A stretch of DNA of 64,000 bases, from positions 1 to 64,000 of the forward strand of contig ONDF01000011.1 of NCBI GenBank assembly GCA_900316525.1, given 5' to 3'. Origin of the DNA: an uncultured Bacteroidales bacterium (GTDB taxonomy: Bacteria > Bacteroidota > Bacteroidia > Bacteroidales > UBA932). The number at the start of each line of letters is the position of its first letter. Position 1 is the first letter of the stretch. Shown piece after piece: positions 1-7,838 of the stretch. A program made the position numbers and the translations under genes. Under the pieces are notes generated by a model, which saw only the letters and a program-made list of their open reading frames with translations, had not been told where the DNA came from and did not search any database.

Positions 1-436
1 TCACTTTGAGGCGGCAGGGAAAAGCCTTCAGGAAGAGAGTTTCAAACAAGTGTACGAACTTTTTGATGGTCACACCTGGTATGTGCAGCGCTTGATGAAC
101 GAGTTGTACGCATGGACAAAACCCGGAGAAGCGGCCGATGTGAAAATGATGGCCGATGCGCTCACCTTTGTGATCAAAACCTATGCGCGCACCTTCCAAG
201 AGCAAATGAGCACTTATCCGGAGGCGCAAAAGCAGTTGTTGATCGCCATTGCAAAAGACGGGAAAGCGGAGCAGGTTACTTCCGTAGCCTTCTGTAAAAA
301 ACACTCCATGAAAAGCCCGAGTACGGTACAGAGCGCCCTGCGCGTCCTTCACGACAAAGGAATTGTCAGAAAAGACGGAACAACCTATTCTGTGACGAAC
401 CGGTTGTTCGGCATCTGGCTTGCTATGGCGTATTAG
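1..436 (+). CDS. AAA-type ATP-binding protein, C-terminal part (5' end outside window)
   Basis: The reading frame is open at the left edge, entering at base 2, and ends at the stop at 434-436, so about 144 C-terminal residues are seen. There is no Walker motif in the visible part. The helical stretch at the start, around the words YELFDGHTWYVQRLMNELY, followed by a winged-helix-like tail (residues near STVQSALRVLHDKGIV) matches the C-terminal half of the archaeal-ATPase-like AAA proteins common in Bacteroidales. Those proteins are P-loop ATPases of unclear cellular role. A GTG at 50 lies inside the frame but is not needed as a start, because the frame continues upstream. The gene points towards the convergent thioredoxin-like gene. 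Family call moderate, function unknown. Confidence 0.6.
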   Translation, partial: HFEAAGKSLQEESFKQVYELFDGHTWYVQRLMNELYAWTKPGEAADVKMMADALTFVIKTYARTFQEQMSTYPEAQKQLLIAIAKDGKAEQVTSVAFCKKHSMKSPSTVQSALRVLHDKGIVRKDGTTYSVTNRLFGIWLAMAY

Positions 437-548
437 CGGTTTTCCAACGATAAAACCAGGGAACGCATCCCTGCGTTCCCTGGCCGTTTCCGGTAACCAG
501 CCGGAAGAAAGTAGTCCAATTAGCTGTCGGTTACACAGTATTAATCCA

Positions 549-1631
549 TCAGAGTACTCCCGGTTGTGCAGGGCGTTCTCCTCGGAGGTATCTGCCGATG
601 ATGGAATCAAGAATCAGGTCATCGTACCCCCAGAAGTTCCGCAAGAGGATGGTTCCGTCCGGTCCGAAGAGGATCATGTCGGGAATCCGGCGTACGCCAT
701 AGGTTTCCAGGGGAATGATTTGGGCATTGACAATCAGGTTCCACATGATTCCCATTTCCTTTGCCGCAGCCAGGGAATTCTCGGGAGCGTCGGAAACAGC
801 GATGCTTACGATATCGAAATCGTCTCCGTGATATTTTTCATAGATGTTCTTCAGTCCCGGCATTTCTTTCCGGTTCTCTTCGCACCAAGAAGCCCATAAT
901 ACCAACAGGATGGTCTTTCCTTTGCCGACATAGTCGGACAGCTTCACCGCGGAGTGCGGATCGGCGGGATCCTGCACCACCTCGAAATCGGTAAACATGT
1001 CGCCGATGGAGGTACGGGCGCGTGCTTCCAGGGTGGGTAAGATGGCCTGGACCGTGGCATTCTGTTTCATCTCTTCCGAGAGCGTACTCACCAAAGACAG
1101 AGCGACTTTCGGGTCGAGACCTTCCAGCGCCGACAGCGCCATGGCTCCCGTAATATTGTCCGGATTCTGCTGGATGGCGTTCCGGTGGATGGTGACAAGC
1201 CGCTGGTGGTATTCCTCCTGCACATATTTCTTTTGGACGGCCTCCTGTTCAAAATCCAGCCATTCCTGTCGCCAGGCATTGAAACGGCTTTGGACGCCAT
1301 CGGGATAGGAAGATGTGACCTTGTGCGTTTCCATGTCGATGGCAAGCGTGGAGCCATCGGCAATAAACGCTACGATATCCCCCGGAATGAGCACTTCCGA
1401 GAATTGCGTGACGCGGGAGGAGATCTCGGCCTCGAACCGGCCATTGGTCACGGGGATCCTGATGGTCTTGATCGGCGATTCTTCAGGGGTTGTCCAGTAT
1501 TGGATGTCGACGGAATCGGGGACGTTGTCCCCGCTGAAAGTGCCGGATATCCGGGTTGTGCGGTCCTTTTCCGGGGAACAGGAAAGGAGCGCCGCGCCGA
1601 GCGCAAAGACGGCGACGATTGTCTTATTCAT
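549..1631 (-). CDS. TlpA/thioredoxin-like lipoprotein with CxxN active site
   Basis: A 360-residue exported lipoprotein. The N-terminus has a hydrophobic stretch and a lipobox ending at Cys18. Residues 25-210 form a beta-rich then helical region like the N-terminal part of Bacteroidetes TlpA/ResA-type proteins. A thioredoxin fold follows from about 212. The active-site segment reads WASWCEEN, so Cys250 is present but the usual resolving Cys is Asn253. Ordinary disulfide reductase chemistry by a CxxC pair is therefore not possible; it may act as a monothiol protein or a binding protein. It is the last gene of the BlaI-M56-thioredoxin operon, with its start overlapping the M56 stop by 8 bases. 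Its probable site is the periplasmic face of a membrane. Substrate unknown. Confidence 0.75.
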   Translation of the reverse strand: MNKTIVAVFALGAALLSCSPEKDRTTRISGTFSGDNVPDSVDIQYWTTPEESPIKTIRIPVTNGRFEAEISSRVTQFSEVLIPGDIVAFIADGSTLAIDMETHKVTSSYPDGVQSRFNAWRQEWLDFEQEAVQKKYVQEEYHQRLVTIHRNAIQQNPDNITGAMALSALEGLDPKVALSLVSTLSEEMKQNATVQAILPTLEARARTSIGDMFTDFEVVQDPADPHSAVKLSDYVGKGKTILLVLWASWCEENRKEMPGLKNIYEKYHGDDFDIVSIAVSDAPENSLAAAKEMGIMWNLIVNAQIIPLETYGVRRIPDMILFGPDGTILLRNFWGYDDLILDSIIGRYLRGERPAQPGVL

Positions 1632-2742
1632 GGCGCACCCGGTTTATCTTCAGGAGTCCCACTTTCCGTAGTTCGTCCTGCAGCTGTTCCGCGCTGCCCG
1701 CCGGCGCCTCTGGCGAGGCCATGACTTGGATGGTCAGCTGCGGGTTCACGCGGTTCCCTATCGAACCACGAAGATATCGGCCCACCTTTTCGATCTCGAA
1801 CCCATAGCCGGAACCATTGACATAGACGAGCCCGTCTGCGTTCATATTCAAGACGACCGTGCCTTCGGGACGAATGGGCAAATCATCATAGACGGTCTGC
1901 GTCTGCAGGCCTACGCACATGCACATAAGCGGAATAAGCCATAAAACCCGCAATCCTCTAGTGAGTGTGGATTTGGTTTTTGACATCATCGTAATTCGGT
2001 TTTTAAGGATACTGTGGTTGAAACTGTTGGCAACTGAGTAGCCGCTCTTGCCGACAGCTTTCTTGACAAGCAGGTATTGATAATCCTTGAGATTGGCGCC
2101 ACTCCGGAGCACGGCGTCATCGGCCTCATACTCATGGAGTTCCTGAAGATCCATTCGGAGCACCCAAATGGCGGGATTGAACCACTGGAAGGCCGAGAGG
2201 ATATCCACCAGGAGAAGCTCGACAGAGTGTCGATATTGGATATGCGCTTTTTCGTGTGTTAGGATGGACGCGTGGGGAGACGCCCAGTCTTGCCTGGACA
2301 GAACGATGTATTTCATCCAGCTGAACGGACCGACATCCCGGTTTGTGATGATGATTTTGCATCCGTCTTCCTCCTGCACACATTCGCCCTGCCGGATAAT
2401 GCGGAGGACGGATAGGATCGACACCAACTCGCGGGCGAGCACGAAGACAACGCCGAGGAAAAACAGGATGGACAAAGCCATCGGCCACCAGGCTCCCGAT
2501 GCGGTTCCTGCGATTCCGGCTATTGACGAGACCTCTTCTGGAATCTGTTGCGACGCCATTTCCATCGGCTTATGGATGGTGATGACGCACATCGGCAGCA
2601 GGAAGCTGACGAGCATCATCCCCACCAGAACCACCCGGTTCAGTCGATGGAAAGATTCCCTCTTCAGCAGGAGCCGATAGAACAGGGAGAAGACAGCCAG
2701 AACGATGGCGACCTTGCCTTCGTATATGAGGAAGGGAAGCAT
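1624..2742 (-). CDS. M56-family (BlaR1-like) membrane metallopeptidase
   Basis: A 372-residue protein with three hydrophobic segments near residues 5-27, 37-57 and 86-108. The zinc motif HEKAH is at His163-His167, with an acidic HEYEADD segment about 40 residues later. A fourth hydrophobic segment lies near 265-280. This is the BlaR1/MecR1-type gluzincin layout: a membrane sensor-protease that on signal inactivates its partner repressor. The C-terminal 85 residues are extracytoplasmic and resemble the short periplasmic domain of TonB/ExbD-type proteins rather than a penicillin-binding sensor, so a beta-lactam signal should not be assumed. It lies 2 bases downstream of the BlaI-type repressor gene and overlaps the thioredoxin-like gene by 8 bases, so the three form one operon. 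Confidence 0.85.
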   Translation of the reverse strand: MLPFLIYEGKVAIVLAVFSLFYRLLLKRESFHRLNRVVLVGMMLVSFLLPMCVITIHKPMEMASQQIPEEVSSIAGIAGTASGAWWPMALSILFFLGVVFVLARELVSILSVLRIIRQGECVQEEDGCKIIITNRDVGPFSWMKYIVLSRQDWASPHASILTHEKAHIQYRHSVELLLVDILSAFQWFNPAIWVLRMDLQELHEYEADDAVLRSGANLKDYQYLLVKKAVGKSGYSVANSFNHSILKNRITMMSKTKSTLTRGLRVLWLIPLMCMCVGLQTQTVYDDLPIRPEGTVVLNMNADGLVYVNGSGYGFEIEKVGRYLRGSIGNRVNPQLTIQVMASPEAPAGSAEQLQDELRKVGLLKINRVRHE

Positions 2743-2744
2743 GA

Positions 2745-3104
2745 CTATTTCCCTTTTTCAATCAGGTCGATGAGTTCCTTCAGTTCATCCACCGAAACCT
2801 TGTCTTCTTTCACCAGGGCAGAGATGGCGTTGATGAAGGAGTTGTCAAAATACTTGTCGATAAGCCCGACGAGCGAACGGCTTTTGTACTCTTCCCTGGT
2901 CACCTTTGCGAAATACTGATAAGTGGGCCCGTAATCCTTGTGGTCGATGAACCCTTCTCCCTCCAGTTTGCGCACCTGCGTGGAAAGCGTAGTGAATTGC
3001 GGTTTAGGTTCCGGGTAAAGATCGCGTAACTCCCTGACAAACAAGGGTCCTTTCTCCCAGAAGTGGTTCATGATAATCTCTTCTTTCTTCGTGAGTCGTT
3101 TCAT
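2745..3104 (-). CDS. BlaI/MecI-family transcriptional repressor
   Basis: A 119-residue protein with the BlaI/MecI/CopY winged-helix fold: an N-terminal KKEEIIMNHFWEKG helix, a recognition region near residues 35-55 (TTLSTQVRKLEGEG) and a C-terminal dimerisation helix. BlaI proteins bind palindromic operators as dimers and are removed by the partner M56 protease. It is the first gene of the operon. A perfect 8+1+8 palindrome (3132-3148) adjoins a TATATTTG box on the minus strand (3125-3132), which fits autorepression. Gene order repressor, protease, effector is typical of Bacteroidetes. Confidence 0.88.
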   Translation of the reverse strand: MKRLTKKEEIIMNHFWEKGPLFVRELRDLYPEPKPQFTTLSTQVRKLEGEGFIDHKDYGPTYQYFAKVTREEYKSRSLVGLIDKYFDNSFINAISALVKEDKVSVDELKELIDLIEKGK

Positions 3105-3124
3105 GACGGGAAATTCTTTTTTTG

Positions 3125-3132
3125 CAAATATA
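3125..3132 (-). promoter_or_regulatory. -7 promoter element (TATATTTG) of the BlaI operon
   Basis: Read on the minus strand, the bases give TATATTTG, matching the Bacteroidetes -7 consensus TAnnTTTG. It lies 20 bases before the repressor start codon. Its upstream edge touches the BlaI-type operator palindrome. Confidence 0.65.
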
Positions 3133-3148
3133 ACTAAAATTTTTAGTT
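3132..3148. promoter_or_regulatory. Palindromic operator for the BlaI-type repressor
   Basis: AACTAAAATTTTTAGTT is a perfect inverted repeat of two 8-base arms around one base. It sits just upstream of the -7 box, where a bound dimer would block RNA polymerase. Size and placement fit a BlaI-family dimer site. The link to this repressor is inferred from position. Confidence 0.65.
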
Positions 3149-3431
3149 GTGCAACAATTTTATATAGTTTTACGCCGATTTGTTATAGTTGTTCCAACGG
3201 AAGGCGCTTGGATTTGTACGCTGCCGATGTGTACAAAGAAGAAGGTTTCTAAGAAGGGATTCGTGTACACTGCTCGGCAGAACGGCTCGTTTTCGAGGGT
3301 TATTCCGGAGCAGTGTACAGAAAAACGGCCGTATAGGGTAGTCTGCTTGTACACTGCCGCAGTGTGCAAGCCTGGCCGGAACGAACTGACAGGAGCGAGT
3401 TGGCCCAAACGCATAGACCGGCACCCGGCCA
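3149..3431. other. Non-coding stretch with clustered TGTACAC inverted repeats
   Basis: No convincing gene is visible between the BlaI operon promoter and the tRNA fragment; the short open frames here lack family features or plausible starts. The stretch carries repeated TGTACAC half-sites: near 3230-3236, a perfect inverted pair TGTACACTGCTC (3264-3275) and GAGCAGTGTACA (3308-3319), and a near-perfect inverted repeat GCTTGTACACTGC/GCAGTGTGCAAGC (3345-3371). This could be a binding-site cluster or folded repeat DNA of a mobile element. Function unknown. Confidence 0.5.
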
Positions 3432-3489
3432 CAAACAAAAACGCCCCGCATTCCAGCGAGGCGTTTGGAGCGGAAAATGAGACTCGAAC
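3432..3489 (-). repeat. tRNA-Gly 3'-end fragment with terminator (att-like copy 1)
   Basis: About 57 bases nearly match the 3' end of the intact tRNA-Gly gene at 12845-12920: the poly-A/terminator hairpin, the CCA, the 3' acceptor strand and the T arm, ending at GACTCGAAC in the T loop. The sequence then diverges and no other tRNA arms follow, so it cannot be a functional tRNA. Differences include T for C in the T stem and a changed hairpin loop. A displaced tRNA 3' end is the usual scar of a tyrosine-recombinase integration. Confidence 0.7.
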
Positions 3490-3521
3490 AATACGAATTT
3501 GAGTACACGCTCTCCTGAGGA

Positions 3522-4511
3522 TTACCTGATTGCGATATACCCGCTCTCATCGATCATGTCCGCGCCTTTCTTGGTAAAGAGGAACTGATAGAGCTTGTAC
3601 GCCATGCTCTCGTGGTCTTCCGTCTTGCGGACCGCAGCATAGATGCTTGACACGAACGGATACTTGTTCGCCCGCAGCGATTCTTTGGTGGGTGCCACGC
3701 CGTCGATGGAAAGCATATCGACCCTCATTAAATCGCGGACCATCGCCGTGCAGTAGAAAAACGGCGTGTAGCCGATACCATATTCGTTGATTTCGAGTTG
3801 AAGGTATGGAGAGACCATCTGTGAGCCGATGATTTCATACATATAGTTCCCGTCGGTCCTTTCGATCATGGTCAGCCCCTGCATGACCAGGGTTTCCATC
3901 TTTTCCTGGCTGCCGGAATCCGCATTCCGGATATACGGGGTGATGGCATGGTCGATGCCGCCGACTTCCTTCCAATTGCGTATTTCGCCGGTATAAATCT
4001 TCCGCACCTGGTCCGAAGTCAAGTTCTTGACTGGGTTCTTGGGATTGACGATGAACACCAGGGCGTCAATGGCGAGCGGGGCCGTTTCCAGTTCTACCCC
4101 CAATTCTTCGGAGGAGGCCTTTTCGTTTCTGGAGATGTCACGGCTTGCAATGATCACGTCCGTCTTGCCCTCCATGAGATTCATATAGGCTTCGTGCGTG
4201 CCGCTGAAGCGGTTTTTGGCATCGTAATCATGGTAGGAGAAGGAGGTTTTCGTTCCGGAAAAGTCGGGTTGGATGATATAGGTCGTACCGCTCATCCAAT
4301 CCACTTCCCACTTGTAGGGCACGCCAAGCAGCTTATAGGCCACGAGATCCCGGACCGGGCGGGTGCTGGTGGAGCAATCCGTCAGCGGCCAATCTTCCAG
4401 TTTGATGCCCTTCAGGTCTCCTTCCGGATTGTCGATGCCACGGCAGCTGCTCAGCAGCATGACAAGAAATGCCGAGCCGATTATTCTTTTTGCGTTCAGT
4501 TTCATATCCAT
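3522..4511 (-). CDS. PstS-like substrate-binding lipoprotein
   Basis: A 329-residue lipoprotein: the signal peptide ends LLSSC with the lipid Cys at 23. The body has the periplasmic binding protein (phosphate type) signature: an early segment SGTHEAYMNLMEGKTDVIIAS, then PLAIDALVFIVNPKNPV and the hinge region LTSDQVRKIYTGEIRNW, as in PstS/SphX proteins. It would bind phosphate or another small anion at the cell surface or periplasm. No PstABC permease genes adjoin it, so it may be an orphan binding protein or a sensor component. A Met at 4505 is an alternative start. A weak minus-strand TATCTTTA box lies at 4587-4594. It lies inside the segment bounded by tRNA fragments 1 and 2, and its codon use looks less GC-rich than the core genes. 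Confidence 0.75.
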   Translation of the reverse strand: MDMKLNAKRIIGSAFLVMLLSSCRGIDNPEGDLKGIKLEDWPLTDCSTSTRPVRDLVAYKLLGVPYKWEVDWMSGTTYIIQPDFSGTKTSFSYHDYDAKNRFSGTHEAYMNLMEGKTDVIIASRDISRNEKASSEELGVELETAPLAIDALVFIVNPKNPVKNLTSDQVRKIYTGEIRNWKEVGGIDHAITPYIRNADSGSQEKMETLVMQGLTMIERTDGNYMYEIIGSQMVSPYLQLEINEYGIGYTPFFYCTAMVRDLMRVDMLSIDGVAPTKESLRANKYPFVSSIYAAVRKTEDHESMAYKLYQFLFTKKGADMIDESGYIAIR

Positions 4512-4699
4512 ATAATTCCCCGGACCTACAAATCTTGCACTGGCAGCGTGCGGGTTATCGACGGGGACGGTTCCGGTTTATTGATGTAAAGATAAGCCAA
4601 TTGTTTGAAAAGAAAAAAGATGCAACCCGGTTGCGCCGGTTTCGGGGTACCTTTGCCCTTGCGAGGTTTCCGAATAATAACCGTAACTTCGCATGGACT

Positions 4700-5194
4700 A
4701 TGAATTGGATTGTCGTCATCATTGAAACCCTCGTCATGACCGCTGCGTTCACGGCCATGATTCTCATTCCCCTTGTCAAGAATCCGGTTTGGTGGATCCA
4801 CGACTACCCCAAGGACATCCAGGAGGAATACTTCAAGACGCACGAGCGCGTGCCCGCCGATTTCTTTTCGCCGACGGTGCTCCTGAAGAAAGGGCTGGCC
4901 ATCCTGGTCGTCCTTGCCGTGCTTGTCGGCCTGTTATGGCTGGCGGGAGTCAAGGGTTTCTGGCAGGCATTCTCGGTCGGTTACGGGATGTGGCTTTTCA
5001 TCGACTGGTACGACTGCTTCTTCCTGGACTGGGTGCTCTTCGCCAATATGAAGGCCGTCCGCCTTCCGGGCACGGAGCATATGGACAAGGCCTATCATCA
5101 GAAGCGCTACCACTTTGTCCAGTCGCTCTGGGGCATGCTTATCGGCCTGATTCCCTGCCTGGCCGGCGCGGGGCTGTACGCCTGGCTGTTTTAA
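4700..5194 (+). CDS. Four-helix membrane protein of unknown function
   Basis: A 164-residue protein with four predicted membrane helices, near residues 3-27, 55-75, 84-108 and 138-163. Between helices 1 and 2 is a soluble loop beginning NPVWWIHDYPKDIQ, and the loop before helix 4 carries charged residues (TEHMDKAYHQKRYH). I chose the ATG at 4700 because the protein then begins directly with the first helix. A TAACTTCG box (4684-4691) ends 8 bases before it, so the leader would be very short. Family not recognised. The next gene, 13 bases downstream, is also a small membrane protein, so the two are probably co-transcribed. Confidence 0.65.
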   Translation: MNWIVVIIETLVMTAAFTAMILIPLVKNPVWWIHDYPKDIQEEYFKTHERVPADFFSPTVLLKKGLAILVVLAVLVGLLWLAGVKGFWQAFSVGYGMWLFIDWYDCFFLDWVLFANMKAVRLPGTEHMDKAYHQKRYHFVQSLWGMLIGLIPCLAGAGLYAWLF

Positions 5195-5207
5195 TCGGTT
5201 TGCGCCC

Positions 5208-5609
5208 GTGAAGACTGTCCTGAAGATATTGACCCTTTTCATCGCCGTCGGTGCGGTGGGGGGAGCCGTGATGATGTGGATGGACCCGACCGGTGCGGGC
5301 TGGGGAGGTGCGCCGATGCTGGACCTCCTGCGCGCCAAGATGCCCTGGCCGGACCTCCTGTTCAAGGATTTCATCCCGTCCGGATTCGCTCTCCTGGCCG
5401 TGAACGGACTGCCCCAGTTGCTGGCCGCGCTGATGCTCTTCAAGAAGCACCCATGGGCCTGTCAGGTTACGCTTGCCTGCGGCATCCTCCTGATGCTCTG
5501 GATCGTCCTCGAGTGGTGGATCTGGGGCTTCGTCGCCCTGAGCAACATCTACTTCGTCCTGGGACTGGTCGAAGCCGTTGTTGCGCTCTTCTGCCTCAGG
5601 AAGGCTTGA
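5208..5609 (+). CDS. Small integral membrane protein, unknown function
   Basis: A 133-residue protein with about four hydrophobic helices (near residues 4-24, 57-78, 84-104 and 107-130). It starts at a GTG (5208) placed 13 bases after the preceding stop; no better ATG is available in frame near the first helix. The short polar loop between helices 1 and 2 contains DPTGAGWGGAPM. No catalytic motif is visible and I do not recognise the family. It is probably co-expressed with the membrane protein upstream. Both lie within the segment between tRNA fragments 1 and 2. Confidence 0.55.
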   Translation: MKTVLKILTLFIAVGAVGGAVMMWMDPTGAGWGGAPMLDLLRAKMPWPDLLFKDFIPSGFALLAVNGLPQLLAALMLFKKHPWACQVTLACGILLMLWIVLEWWIWGFVALSNIYFVLGLVEAVVALFCLRKA

Positions 5610-5711
5610 TTTTCAATCATTTCCCTCGAGCCGTTTCGCCAGCCAGTCCATTCCGCCGGCAGAATTTTTTTCAGGACAAGACACTCCCGAAGATCTCCCG
5701 CACCGGCCCCC

Positions 5712-5768
5712 AAACAAAAACGCCCCACAGAACTGCGAGGCGTTTGGAGCGGAAAACGAGACTCGAAC
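5712..5768 (-). repeat. tRNA-Gly 3'-end fragment with terminator (att-like copy 2)
   Basis: A second truncated copy of the tRNA-Gly 3' region in the same orientation. From the acceptor strand to the T loop (GACTCGAAC) it matches the intact gene at 12845-12869 exactly; only the terminator loop differs. It marks the left end of the 5769-12844 segment. After the break the sequence is unrelated to tRNA. Confidence 0.7.
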
Positions 5769-5966
5769 TATATCTTGTAATATGTCGATAATCAGCGATT
5801 TAGAAGAAGCCGAAAAGACATCAGGTGAAACATAGGTGAAACTTTTGTGGCTTTTCAGGGCGTATGGGGGAACCATTCTTCACTTATGCTGGAATGGCTT
5901 GTGCGCTGAAACTGTAGGCCAGAAACAGCTGCAGAATTGCCCGATTTCCGGAATGAAAATAATACG
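5769..5966. other. Non-coding junction DNA with AGGTGAAAC direct repeats
   Basis: Between tRNA fragment 2 and the sigma-factor promoter I see no gene. Two direct copies of AGGTGAAAC (5823-5831 and 5834-5842) lie 11 bases apart, about one helical turn. Repeats with this spacing next to a core site could be integrase arm-type sites; this is inference only. Confidence 0.4.
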
Positions 5967-5974
5967 TAACTTTG
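5967..5974 (+). promoter_or_regulatory. -7 promoter element (TAACTTTG) of the ECF sigma operon
   Basis: TAACTTTG matches TAnnTTTG and ends only 6 bases before the ATG at 5981. Transcription would start at or next to the start codon, giving a leaderless or near-leaderless message. Confidence 0.6.
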
Positions 5975-5980
5975 CAATTG

Positions 5981-6493
5981 ATGCTGCAGACGAAGGAAAT
6001 AGAGACCCTTTTCCGGACGTATTACCGCCCTTTGTGTCTATATGCACTCCACTATCTGGGTGACCCGGATGCGGTGGAGGAAGTGGTCCAGGAGAGCTTT
6101 ACGGCACTTTGGCGGCAGGAGAATCCGGTGGCCAACGCCAGGGCATGGTTATATTCTGCTGTCCGGAACCGTAGTATCGATGCGCTTCGCCGGACCGGAA
6201 AGACCGAGCCTTTGCCCAGTGACCTGGATGGTCCCATTTCTGATGATGACGCAGAAGCGCGTTCCGACTTGGAGGCCCGCTTGTGGACTGCCGTGGACGC
6301 ATTGCCGGAAATGCGCCGCAAATGTCTCCTGCTGGCTAAGCGGGACGACTTGTCCTACAAGGAGATAGCCGACGAATTGAACATCTCTGAACATACCGTG
6401 CGGAATCACATCTCCCGGGCCCTGGAAACCCTCCGGGAAGGCGGGCCAAAAACTCTCTTTCGTTCTCCGCCATTACCGGCCGGGAATGTTTGA
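5981..6493 (+). CDS. ECF-type RNA polymerase sigma factor
   Basis: A 170-residue sigma-70 family protein. Region 2 spans roughly residues 5-70 (TYYRPLCLYALHYLGDPDAVEEVVQE with a WLYSAVRNRSIDALRR helix). Region 4 spans about 105-155 (LPEMRRKCLLLAKRDDLSYKEIADELNISEHTVRNHISRA, abbreviated here in two motifs: the LPEMRRK helix and a KEIADELNISEHTVRNHI helix-turn-helix). Regions 1 and 3 are absent, as in ECF factors. I chose the ATG at 5981; a TTG at 5972 would overlap the promoter box. The downstream FecR protein overlaps its end by 8 bases, the normal sigma/anti-sigma pairing, so it probably drives the receptor operon that follows. Confidence 0.88.
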   Translation: MLQTKEIETLFRTYYRPLCLYALHYLGDPDAVEEVVQESFTALWRQENPVANARAWLYSAVRNRSIDALRRTGKTEPLPSDLDGPISDDDAEARSDLEARLWTAVDALPEMRRKCLLLAKRDDLSYKEIADELNISEHTVRNHISRALETLREGGPKTLFRSPPLPAGNV

Positions 6494-7196
6494 TACGCAA
6501 AAGGCTTGGGAGAAGGTATCCGGCATGGCTTCCCGCCGCCCGGTGCGGCGGATTCTGCTCTGGGCTATGCCAATCGCCGCAGCACTGATAATCGGTGTAT
6601 TCTTCTCTTGGCGGAACACATGGACGGAATACAATGCCTACGATCTGGCACAGGCCTTTACCCTGAAGGATGGTACCCATGTCACCCTGGCACCCGGGGC
6701 AACGCTCCGCTATCAGCCGCATAAGGCGCCGCGGCAAGTGGAGATGACCGGCAAGGTGCATTACGCTGTAGCTCGTGACGAAGCGCATCCCTTCCAGGTG
6801 ACGGCGCCTGCTGCGACCGTAACGGTTCTTGGAACCGTTTTCCAGGTATCAGAGGACCGGGTCGATGTGACCGAAGGTCGGGTACGGGTCGATGGCCACC
6901 ATGGCGACGGGGTTTTCTTGACCGCCGGCCAGTCGGCCTGGCTGCAAAACGGCATCCCGATGCTGGAGGAAACCGCCCTGCCGAACCCGTCGGCCTGGGC
7001 CACCGGTGTCTTCCGGTACGATGCCACGCCGCTTGACGACGTATTGAAGGATCTGTCGGCTTATTATGGCGTTTCCCTCCAGGTGAAGGGCGATTCCACC
7101 GGGAAATCGCTTACGGGCGAATTCTCGACGGAGAGCCTGGACGAAATCCTGGAGCTGGTCTCTCTGGCACTTGACGTGGAGATTGATAAACAGTAA
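6486..7196 (+). CDS. FecR-family anti-sigma factor
   Basis: A 236-residue single-pass membrane protein: a short cytoplasmic N-terminus (about 22 residues), a membrane helix near 23-42, a FecR domain from about 50 to 140 (TLKDGTHVTLAPGATLRY and TVLGTVFQVS motifs) and a C-terminal DUF4974-type domain near 165-236 (FRYDATPLDDVLKDLSAYY). FecR proteins hold the sigma factor at the membrane until the TonB receptor signals. The cytoplasmic part is shorter than usual, as it lacks the common long N-terminal tail. It overlaps the sigma gene by 8 bases, and the next gene starts 3 bases after its stop. Confidence 0.88.
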   Translation: MFDTQKAWEKVSGMASRRPVRRILLWAMPIAAALIIGVFFSWRNTWTEYNAYDLAQAFTLKDGTHVTLAPGATLRYQPHKAPRQVEMTGKVHYAVARDEAHPFQVTAPAATVTVLGTVFQVSEDRVDVTEGRVRVDGHHGDGVFLTAGQSAWLQNGIPMLEETALPNPSAWATGVFRYDATPLDDVLKDLSAYYGVSLQVKGDSTGKSLTGEFSTESLDEILELVSLALDVEIDKQ

Positions 7197-7199
7197 ACA

Positions 7200-7838
7200 A
7201 TGAAAAACAGTAATATAACGATATTTGCCATCCTTTTCCTCGTGGCAGCCACTGGTTGTGTGAAGGAGAAGTATGTGAAGCCGATGTCGGATGCGGCATA
7301 TGCAACAGCGGACCGCGTGTGTGGTGTATATCGGCTTGTATCAATGGACTGGTCGGGAGAGCCCGTCGATCTGGACGGGGACGGCATCGCGCAAGAATCT
7401 TTGTGGGAAGAATGCCTTGCCGGCGAGCATCTGGGACTGTTAGTTCCTGAGAATCATATCATAGAATGGACGCTTCGGCCGATCTATTCCTACGATGCCC
7501 CCGGAAATCTGGGTTTCCCGTTCTTCCACGGAGATTATACGCCGGGCGTTGAATCCTTGTCATACTACTCCCTGCACCTGATTTCTGGGGAAATGCGGAT
7601 TTTTGAGGACGGGACGCTGGATTTGCAGGTCCCAGCTTACCAGGAAGAGAGCAGCCATTGGGGTGTTGACAACGAAGAATGTGGGATCCGGGACATCACC
7701 GTGTCCTGGGAGCCGGATGGGGACTTCCTTGTTGCCGGTACGACATCCTTCCGGGACGAGCGCACAGGTGAATCCATCGAGGGTAGGGAAACGCTCCGCT
7801 ACCACTGTGTGTCCACCAAAGAAAAGAAGAAACGATGA
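7200..7838 (+). CDS. Lipoprotein of unknown function in the FecR/TonB operon
   Basis: A 212-residue lipoprotein with a clean signal peptide and lipobox (ATGC, lipid Cys20). The body is rich in aromatic and acidic residues and contains a calcium-site-like stretch DLDGDGIAQE near residue 58. No known family is recognised. Its stop overlaps the start of the TonB receptor by 4 bases (ATGA), so expression is coupled. Lipoproteins in this position often sit on the outer face beside the receptor and bind its ligand, but nothing in the sequence names that ligand. Confidence 0.6.
   Translation: MKNSNITIFAILFLVAATGCVKEKYVKPMSDAAYATADRVCGVYRLVSMDWSGEPVDLDGDGIAQESLWEECLAGEHLGLLVPENHIIEWTLRPIYSYDAPGNLGFPFFHGDYTPGVESLSYYSLHLISGEMRIFEDGTLDLQVPAYQEESSHWGVDNEECGIRDITVSWEPDGDFLVAGTTSFRDERTGESIEGRETLRYHCVSTKEKKKR

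Noticed and set aside
3432-3489. Possible second tRNA gene
   Set aside because: Only the 3' half of a tRNA is present; D arm, anticodon arm and 5' acceptor strand are missing. The same holds at 5712-5768.
3149-3502. Short plus-strand open frame beside the BlaI operon
   Set aside because: It runs through the inverted-repeat cluster and the tRNA fragment, and shows no protein features.
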